NCBI RefSeq assembly: GCF_040739495.1
Contig: NZ_CP145264.1
Span: forward strand, 1-9,275
Origin: Staphylococcus capitis subsp. capitis
GTDB taxonomy: Bacteria; Bacillota; Bacilli; Staphylococcales; Staphylococcaceae
Direction of reading: 5' to 3'
Length of the DNA: 9,275 nucleotides
The notes beneath the pieces were generated by a model. That model worked only from the letters and a program-made list of their open reading frames with translations, ran no database searches and was not told where the DNA came from. Below are positions 5,717-9,275 of the stretch, in pieces. The translations under genes and the position numbers were made by a program. Positions within the stretch are counted from its first letter, which is position 1, and every line of letters begins with the position of its first letter.

Positions 5717-6122
5717 GTTGCTCTTTTAATCGTTTAATCGCATTTTTTAATGGCCGATCATCACGATATGTATTGAAGTTCATAAATGCTGTACTATCAA
5801 AATGTTGTAATAAGTGATGAAAGACGTCATTTTCTTGTCTCAGTTGGTCGATTTCATCTTCCAACTGATGAATATGGCGCTGGAGTGCCTGATTGCTCGA
5901 TTTGAGTGCCTCGTTGTCTTTTTTAAACAATTCACTGACTTCACTGGATTCTTTAATTTGTTCGATGACTGTCGGTTTAATCCGATTACCAATGGCTGTA
6001 TGACGTATGTATTCGGTCACATTCATCTCTCGAATATCCGCAAGTGCACAAATCTTTTCGTATTGCGATTGACTTACACGAATTGTTAAAATTTTTTCTT
6101 TTGAATTTTGTTTTTTTGGCAT
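5712..6122 (-). CDS. Ribbon-helix-helix/coiled-coil mobilization accessory protein (MobC-like)
   Basis: A 136-residue protein. After a basic start (MPKKQNSKEK), residues 11-45 (ILTIRVSQSQYEKICALADI, then MNVTEYIRHTAI) have the strand-helix-helix pattern of ribbon-helix-helix DNA-binding domains found in MobC-type relaxosome proteins and plasmid repressors. Residues about 60-115 form a heptad-rich, charged coiled coil (LKSSNQALQRHIHQLEDEID), suggesting dimer or higher assembly. GAGGTGG just before the ATG supports the start. It is divergent from the MobV relaxase gene across a palindrome-rich region, and two related palindromes (6147-6172 and 6188-6201) lie directly upstream. It probably binds these to repress itself and to shape the relaxosome. 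Its GC content looks higher than that of the cargo genes, in line with the relaxase. The exact name is uncertain because this is not a well-known partner of MobV. Confidence 0.75.
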   Translation of the reverse strand: MPKKQNSKEKILTIRVSQSQYEKICALADIREMNVTEYIRHTAIGNRIKPTVIEQIKESSEVSELFKKDNEALKSSNQALQRHIHQLEDEIDQLRQENDVFHHLLQHFDSTAFMNFNTYRDDRPLKNAIKRLKEQQ

Positions 6123-6146
6123 TGAACCACCTCATGATTAATATAT

Positions 6147-6172
6147 GATAAGCATACATATGTGTGCTTATC
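6147..6172. promoter_or_regulatory. Palindromic operator candidate 1 for the RHH protein
   Basis: A 26-bp palindrome (GATAAGCATACATATG then TGTGCTTATC) with a single mismatched pair, 25 bp upstream of the accessory gene start. Its core, CATACATATGTGTG (6153-6166), recurs as CATACATATGTATG 35 bp further on. Paired palindromes of one core next to a ribbon-helix-helix gene are typical of autoregulatory operators. Confidence 0.55.
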
Positions 6173-6187
6173 TTTATATTAATATAA

Positions 6188-6201
6188 CATACATATGTAT
6201 G
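6188..6201. promoter_or_regulatory. Palindromic operator candidate 2 for the RHH protein
   Basis: CATACATATGTATG is a perfect 14-bp palindrome and differs from the core of the first site at one base. A third half-copy, GCATACATAT at 6245-6254, lies inside the large inverted repeat that follows, tying the oriT structure to the same binding motif. Confidence 0.55.
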
Positions 6202-6232
6202 CTAATAAATACGTATGATTTGAGGTGGTATG

Positions 6233-6298
6233 AGCTAACATTTGGCATACATATTTTCAAACATATTTGTTTGATAATGCGTATGTCATTTGTTAGCT
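6233..6298. repeat. 66-bp imperfect inverted repeat, oriT hairpin candidate
   Basis: Two 31-nt arms (6233-6263 and 6268-6298) pair at 25 of 31 positions around a 4-nt loop (TATT), with outer arms AGCTAACA/TGTTAGCT and inner arms TCAAACA/TGTTTGA perfect. Two of the mismatches would be G-T wobbles. Such a long hairpin in single-stranded DNA suits relaxase recognition or termination of transfer, or a single-strand origin. Confidence 0.6.
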
Positions 6299-6308
6299 AT
6301 AGAACGGA

Positions 6309-6330
6309 ATTCAAAAATATATTTTTGAAT
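6309..6330. repeat. 22-bp perfect palindrome
   Basis: ATTCAAAAATA and its exact complement form a perfect palindrome without spacer just after the large inverted repeat. It is AT-only in the centre, so it could also be an easily melted element of oriT. No protein partner can be named. Confidence 0.5.
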
Positions 6331-6359
6331 GTAGTGATGGCCTCGCCAGAGCGAAGATA

Positions 6360-6447
6360 ACTCTTACATTTGAATGTAAGAGTATATCGAGCTATACTCT
6401 CATTGCGGAATCAGCCTCACATGTTTGAGGCGTAGCGGTGAGAGTAT
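6360..6447 (+). repeat. Three overlapping, mutually exclusive hairpins
   Basis: Hairpin A has perfect 11-bp arms (6360-6370 with 6373-6383, ACTCTTACATT). Hairpin B (6379-6386 with 6393-6400, AGAGTATA/TATACTCT) uses the right arm of A. Hairpin C (6394-6402 with 6439-6447, ATACTCTCA/TGAGAGTAT) uses the right arm of B and holds an inner GCCTCA/TGAGGC stem (6414-6419 with 6426-6431). Shared arms mean A plus C, or B, can form but not all three. This resembles an attenuator-like switch in the relaxase leader, or alternative single-strand folds of oriT. Confidence 0.5.
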
Positions 6448-6463
6448 CCATCATTTTACATAA

Positions 6464-6543
6464 GCGAAGCATTGTCGAAGGTAGACAATCACAGCGCTTG
6501 TAAAATGATATTTGCGAAGGTTCTCGAAAGTAGAGAACCACAG
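6464..6543 (+). repeat. Two structured repeat units with conserved loops and different stems
   Basis: Unit 1 (6464-6494) and unit 2 (6514-6543) share the frame GCGAAG - stem - GAARGTA loop - stem - CACAG, 50 bp apart. The stems differ but each is self-complementary: ATTGTC/GACAAT (6471-6476 with 6484-6489) and GGTTCTC/GAGAACC (6519-6525 with 6533-6539). Unit 1 is also enclosed by outer arms ATCATTTTAC (6450-6459) and GTAAAATGAT (6500-6509). Keeping the loop and the pairing while changing the stem sequence points to selection on a folded RNA or single-stranded DNA. Confidence 0.55.
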
Positions 6544-6560
6544 ACAAATCAAAAAGCTTC

Positions 6561-6568
6561 GGGGAGGG
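6561..6568 (+). promoter_or_regulatory. Ribosome binding site that sets the relaxase start at TTG 6577
   Basis: GGGGAGGG is followed by 8 nt and then TTG. No ATG nearby has any comparable signal: the in-frame ATGs at 6505 and 6610 lack one, and the first in-frame TTG (6472) lies in the stem of a hairpin. Confidence 0.65.
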
Positions 6569-6576
6569 CGCTCAAT

Positions 6577-7785
6577 TTGAAATTAGCTTGGAATACGCAA
6601 AAAAATAAAATGAGCGATGTTAAAGGCAAAGAGATGGAACAAGAACGTAAAGGGAGAATCAAAAACGATGAGATTGATTTGAAACGGACAAACTTAAACT
6701 TTGATTTAGTTGAAGATGAACGTCATTTGTATCATCGTGTGAAAGATAGAGTCGATTATTATAAAGAACAGGGGTCACGTGTACAGAAAAATAGTGTGGT
6801 GATGTATTCCAATATCATTACGTTATCGAAAGAAGAGGCCGACCGTATGGGAGAAACACGTACAAAACACTACTTTAAGACATGTAAAGATTACTTCAGT
6901 GAACGTTTTGGCGAAGCTAATGTCGTTTCAGCGAAAGTGCATATGGATGAATCAGCGCCTCATATGCACCTTCACTTTATACCTGTGAATCATCAAGGGC
7001 GGTTATCAGCACGTACAGCTATGAATCGACAAGCCATTCATCATATCCATGATGAATTAACAACACATCTGTGCCAGCAAGGTTTTGATGTTGAACGTGG
7101 GAGTACCGATGATAATAAAACGTATATTCAAGATATTCATGAATATAAAAGGAAAGCGAAAGTTTTAAGTGAATTAGACCAACAAATTGAAACGAAAAAA
7201 CAATTGTTGAGGGATATCAACGATTTACACGATGAAAAAGAACATTTAACTCGGGATATTCAAAACTTAAAACGGAAAAATCATTTTTTACAAGAGGATT
7301 CTCAACAGGCTCAAGAAGATATCGACCTATACAAGCAACTGAGAACGATTTCTAGGGACGATTTTAAAAAAGAGGAGGAAAAGTACCAACAAGAAATCGA
7401 AGCGTATGAGGCGTCTCTGAGTGGCCTTAGAATGAATTACCGAGATTTGGACAAGCGTAATCAACATTTAACAACACAAAATAATCAACTCGAACACCAT
7501 TTAGACATGTTAAATGCACGTCATCAAACGATGAACGACATGGTAAGAAACGATACACGTATTTTGTTTGCGGGGCTTAGATGTGCGTTGAAAGATAGGA
7601 ACATTGATTTAAGCGCAGAAATTAAATATCAACGTATGCCAGAAGTCGGTATTGATCCCGATACGGTGGATCAGGGGGCTTTAACACATGCATATCAAGG
7701 TAATGTGTCAGGGATAGACCATCATATAAGAAAGGCATCAGCACCTATTAAAAAAGAGACAGAGAATGACTTAGAATTAGAATAA
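6577..7785 (+). CDS. mob: MobV-family relaxase (Pre/Mob plasmid mobilization protein)
   Basis: A 402-residue protein from a TTG start. It nicks oriT and pilots single-stranded plasmid DNA into a conjugation channel supplied by another element. The MobV signature HMDESAPHMHLHFIP is at 122-136, with His122, Glu125, His129 and His131 matching the metal ligands of MobM from pMV158. KRTNLNFDL at 36-44 matches the N-terminal motif (RSHLNYEL in MobM). Residues from about 200 to 350 form a long coiled coil, as in relatives. The longest frame begins at 6472, but its first 35 codons overlie hairpins and have no MobV similarity. Starting at TTG 6577, QK at 8-9 aligns with QK at 9-10 of MobM. Odd feature: the catalytic motif HNER around His22 of MobM aligns with EQER (21-24), so the expected nucleophile is glutamate. 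GC content looks higher than in the cargo genes, suggesting a separate origin. Confidence 0.85.
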   Translation: MKLAWNTQKNKMSDVKGKEMEQERKGRIKNDEIDLKRTNLNFDLVEDERHLYHRVKDRVDYYKEQGSRVQKNSVVMYSNIITLSKEEADRMGETRTKHYFKTCKDYFSERFGEANVVSAKVHMDESAPHMHLHFIPVNHQGRLSARTAMNRQAIHHIHDELTTHLCQQGFDVERGSTDDNKTYIQDIHEYKRKAKVLSELDQQIETKKQLLRDINDLHDEKEHLTRDIQNLKRKNHFLQEDSQQAQEDIDLYKQLRTISRDDFKKEEEKYQQEIEAYEASLSGLRMNYRDLDKRNQHLTTQNNQLEHHLDMLNARHQTMNDMVRNDTRILFAGLRCALKDRNIDLSAEIKYQRMPEVGIDPDTVDQGALTHAYQGNVSGIDHHIRKASAPIKKETENDLELE

Positions 7786-7795
7786 ATCAATAAAA

Positions 7796-7836
7796 ATAAG
7801 CGCTCAAACAAGTATGATACTTGCCTGAGCGCTTAT
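7796..7836. terminator. Long nearly perfect hairpin after mob, probable terminator
   Basis: Outer 11-bp stem ATAAGCGCTCA (7796-7806) with TGAGCGCTTAT (7826-7836), a 2x2 internal mismatch, then inner 7-bp stem CAAGTAT/ATACTTG around one base. The relaxase gene stops just upstream, but the only T-rich tail is on the minus strand (TATTTTTATTG), so it would work best for transcripts coming from the rep side; for mob it may act more as an RNA 3'-end stabiliser. Confidence 0.65.
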
Positions 7837-7848
7837 CTCAATGAAAAG

Positions 7849-7899
7849 AGTAATTAAAAACTTAATAAGCTTAATTAACTTATTAAGTTTTTAATTACT
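7849..7899. repeat. Perfect 21-bp inverted repeat
   Basis: AGTAATTAAAAACTTAATAAG (7849-7869) is repeated exactly in inverse at 7879-7899, with a 9-nt spacer containing TTAATTAA. It is AT-rich but far too long to be chance. Its role is unknown: single-strand origin, recombination site, or scar of an inserted element. Confidence 0.65.
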
Positions 7900-7925
7900 G
7901 AACTAGTCTACTAATTCAGTAATTA
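7892..7925. repeat. Second inverted repeat sharing an arm with the first
   Basis: TAATTACTGAA (7892-7902) pairs with TTCAGTAATTA (7915-7925) around 12 nt. Its left arm overlaps the right arm of the 7849-7899 repeat, so the motif AGTAATTA occurs three times in alternating orientation and the two hairpins exclude one another. Confidence 0.55.
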
Positions 7926-8090
7926 GGAACAATACCTTTGTATTTCTATATTATTATAAGAATTCCAAGGTAGCAAAGATATTATATTGGAAGTGATAGA
8001 TGTGAGTATGATTTCTAAATTAATTGATGAAGATATTTTTTAAAGTTTATTTTTGTGTTCGTTTCTTTAGAAGTATATTTGAATGAATTT
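7926..8090. other. Non-coding stretch before the replication origin
   Basis: No gene is supported. One 13-codon frame (GTG at about 8001 to TAA at about 8042, MSMISKLIDEDIF) has GGAAGTGA in front of it but no recognisable product; it may be a gene remnant or nothing. An imperfect TACCTT/AAGGTA pairing near 7929 and 7967 is too weak to call. Confidence 0.4.
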
Positions 8091-8115
8091 GGAGTATTTC
8101 ACTCCGACCTTTTTA
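8091..8115 (+). terminator. Weak terminator-like hairpin left of the origin
   Basis: GGAGT (8091-8095) pairs with ACTCC (8101-8105) around ATTTC, followed by GACCTTTTTAAT. The stem is short, but a terminator here would shield the origin from transcription coming from mob. Confidence 0.35.
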
Positions 8116-8302
8116 ATATATTTTTATAAATCTTTTTATAAACCTTTTTAGGCATTATTTGAGGCTTAGAGCGACAAGAGGTTTGAAATGATAAAAGGGA
8201 CATTTTGTAACAGTAAAAGGGACATTTTGTAACAGTAAAAGGGACATTTTGTAACAGTAAAAGGGACATTTTGTAACAGTAAAAGGGACATTTTGTAAAT
8301 TA
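8107..8302 (+). other. Replication origin: AT-rich region plus five iterons
   Basis: A strongly AT-rich stretch with repeated CTTTTTA/TTTTTATAAA (about 8109-8152) precedes five tandem 22-bp repeats beginning at 8193, 8215, 8237, 8259 and 8281. Each reads AAAAGGGACATTTTGTAA plus CAGT; the fifth lacks the last four bases. The four full units are identical. Rep_3 initiators bind such iterons directly upstream of their own gene, and one helical turn is about 10.5 bp, so 22-bp spacing places the sites on one face of the DNA. I saw no convincing DnaA box. Confidence 0.85.
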
Positions 8303-8396
8303 AGTCACTTATATTCTTTATTCTCTATATAATAGGTGTTATAATTCGTTTAATCATTATTATAGAGGGACATTTTGTAAATTAAGTCACTTATAT
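8285..8396 (+). repeat. 30-bp direct repeat (iteron core plus flank) bracketing the rep promoter
   Basis: Positions 8285-8314 and 8367-8396 are identical over 30 bp: GGGACATTTTGTAA of the iteron followed by ATTAAGTCACTTATAT. The rep promoter lies between them. The second copy falls in the untranslated leader, so Rep bound to both could block or loop out its own promoter. Confidence 0.75.
8337..8345 (+). promoter_or_regulatory. rep promoter (extended -10)
   Basis: TGTTATAAT is a perfect extended -10 element. The -35 region 17 nt upstream (TTTATT at 8317-8322) is weak. A second TATAAT at 8328-8333 is an alternative. The predicted start near 8352 leaves a leader of about 65 nt that carries the second iteron-core copy. 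Confidence 0.6.
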
Positions 8397-8415
8397 ATTT
8401 AGAGAGGAGTTTTTT

Positions 8416-9275
8416 ATGTCTGGTGAAACAGTAGTATATAGAAATGAGATGAATTTAGTCCCATTAAGACGTTTTACAAGTACTGAAGTAGATTTATTTT
8501 TTACATTATGCAATAAACTTAAAGAACAGGATACGAGAAAAGTAATTATTCCTTTTGAAGAATTAAAATATTTAAGTAACTACTATACACGTTCTCAAGA
8601 ACGTTTTATTAATGATTTAGAGCACGTATACGATAAAATGTTGAATCTAACATATGTGGAGCGTAATGATAGGTCTTTTGAAAAATTTGTTTTATTTACT
8701 TCATACAAATTAGATTTAGACGAAGAATGTTTATCTATTAGTGTTAATCCTGATTTAAAACATATTTTAAATTCTATAACAGCTGATTTTACGAAATTTG
8801 AATTAAAAGAAATGACCCATCTTAAATCTACTTACGCTAAAAATATGTTTAGATTGCTTAAACAATATAAACATACTGGTTATATAAAAATAAATATAGC
8901 TGATTTTAAAAATCGTCTAGATATACCTAAAACTTATCAGATGAATGATATAACCAAACGTGTATTAAAGCCAATAATTAATGAACTTTCTTCAATTTTT
9001 AATAATCTTAATATCAATAAAATTAAAGCAAAAAAAGGACGTAAAATTGAATGGTTAGAGTTTACCTTTGACGCTGAGAAACGCATTCACAACAAACGAC
9101 AACCACAAATAACTAATATAGGTAAGTCGCACCAATATACTAATCGTGAGAAAACACCTAAATGGCTTGAAACTGGTTTATATAAGGGACAACATGCTCA
9201 TACAGACTATGACCCTCAATTAAAAAAAGATCGAGAGGCATTTCAACGTCAATTAGAAGAAAAATGGGAGGAATA
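8416..9275 (+). CDS. rep: Rep_3-family plasmid replication initiator (open at the window end)
   Basis: A frame of 286 codons runs from ATG 8416 to the window edge, ending in an incomplete codon TA. The start has AGAGAGGAG (8401-8409) at good spacing. The sequence begins MSGETVVYRNEMNLVPLRRF and contains FTSTEVDLFFTLCNKLKEQ and FTKFELKEMTHLKS..FRLLKQYKHTGY, which I recognise from staphylococcal Rep_3 initiators (two winged-helix domains that bind iterons and melt the origin). Length is about that expected for the whole protein, and the last residues (QRQLEEKWEE) look like a natural C-terminus, so probably only the last base of the stop is missing. If the molecule is circular, base 1 (A) completes TAA. 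Likely autoregulated through the iteron-core repeat downstream of its promoter. Confidence 0.92.
   Translation, partial: MSGETVVYRNEMNLVPLRRFTSTEVDLFFTLCNKLKEQDTRKVIIPFEELKYLSNYYTRSQERFINDLEHVYDKMLNLTYVERNDRSFEKFVLFTSYKLDLDEECLSISVNPDLKHILNSITADFTKFELKEMTHLKSTYAKNMFRLLKQYKHTGYIKINIADFKNRLDIPKTYQMNDITKRVLKPIINELSSIFNNLNINKIKAKKGRKIEWLEFTFDAEKRIHNKRQPQITNIGKSHQYTNREKTPKWLETGLYKGQHAHTDYDPQLKKDREAFQRQLEEKWEE

Larger units (their letters stand above)
6124..6560. other. Probable oriT and relaxase leader region, dense in palindromes
   Basis: About 440 bp between the divergent accessory and relaxase genes hold at least seven inverted repeats, listed separately. MobV plasmids carry oriT immediately upstream of the relaxase gene, which is why I place it here. 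The well-known MobV nick-site core (the RSA-type GTGTGTTATACTTTA) is not present, so the nick site cannot be pinpointed and may be of a divergent type. A short plus-strand frame at 6145-6360 covers these palindromes, has no ribosome binding site or domain, and is not counted as a gene. Confidence 0.55.

Noticed and set aside
6145..6360. 71-codon plus-strand frame in the oriT region
   Set aside because: It is read entirely through palindromes, without a ribosome binding site or recognisable protein pattern.
6472..6576. N-terminal extension of the relaxase frame
   Set aside because: Its TTG lies in a hairpin stem, the 35 codons cover structured repeats, MobV proteins have no such extension, and TTG 6577 has a strong ribosome binding site.
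7796..7925. Insertion sequence ends
   Set aside because: The inverted repeats enclose no transposase, and I do not recognise IS431/IS257-type termini.
8001..8042. 13-codon frame MSMISKLIDEDIF
   Set aside because: Too short and without known counterpart; its ribosome binding site is only fair.
8193..8302. CRISPR array
   Set aside because: The 22-bp units are tandem with no spacers and sit before a Rep_3 gene; they are iterons.

Overview
The window reads as a low-GC Gram-positive plasmid, most likely from Staphylococcus. The evidence is a Rep_3-family initiator behind an iteron array, a MobV (Pre/Mob) relaxase, an Fst-type type I toxin-antitoxin locus of the kind common on staphylococcal and enterococcal plasmids, and AT-rich codon use. 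The last two bases (TA) and the first base (A) would together make the TAA stop of the rep gene. The window is therefore probably a complete circular plasmid of 9275 bp opened inside that stop codon; this is inferred, not proven.

Layout. 10-96: a 28-residue hydrophobic peptide just after rep. 154-422: an Fst-family toxin on the minus strand, with a convergent antisense antitoxin RNA on the plus strand and a shared hairpin terminator. 636-5716: a cargo block closed at both ends by hairpin terminators. It holds a LysR-type regulator on the minus strand and, divergently, a tight four-gene operon: GNAT N-acetyltransferase, Gfo/Idh/MocA oxidoreductase, MFS exporter and an alpha-oxoamine synthase very like 5-aminolevulinate synthase (ALAS). 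5712-7785: a mobilization module with a ribbon-helix-helix/coiled-coil accessory protein, about 450 bp dense in palindromes (probable oriT and leader), and a MobV relaxase. 7796-8415: large inverted repeats, an AT-rich stretch, five iterons and the rep promoter. 8416-9275: the Rep_3 initiator.

Main finding. Staphylococci make 5-aminolevulinate by the glutamyl-tRNA route and do not need an ALAS, so a plasmid ALAS homologue packed with an acetyltransferase, an oxidoreductase and an exporter looks like a small-molecule pathway. In the ALAS-like enzyme the glycine-selecting threonine of the active site (Thr83 in Rhodobacter numbering) is serine (Ser77), a change expected to admit a larger amino acid such as serine or alanine. 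The gene set matches what I recall of the Streptomyces pathway for alaremycin, an acetylated 5-aminolevulinate analogue with antibacterial activity: serine plus succinyl-CoA condensation by an ALAS homologue, N-acetylation, dehydration and MFS export. I propose that the operon makes and exports an alaremycin-like antimetabolite of heme synthesis under control of the LysR protein. The pathway is inferred from homology and context only.

The remaining modules explain how such cargo persists and moves: iteron-controlled replication, the Fst addiction locus for retention, and MobV mobilization, which needs a helper conjugative element because no transfer channel is encoded here.
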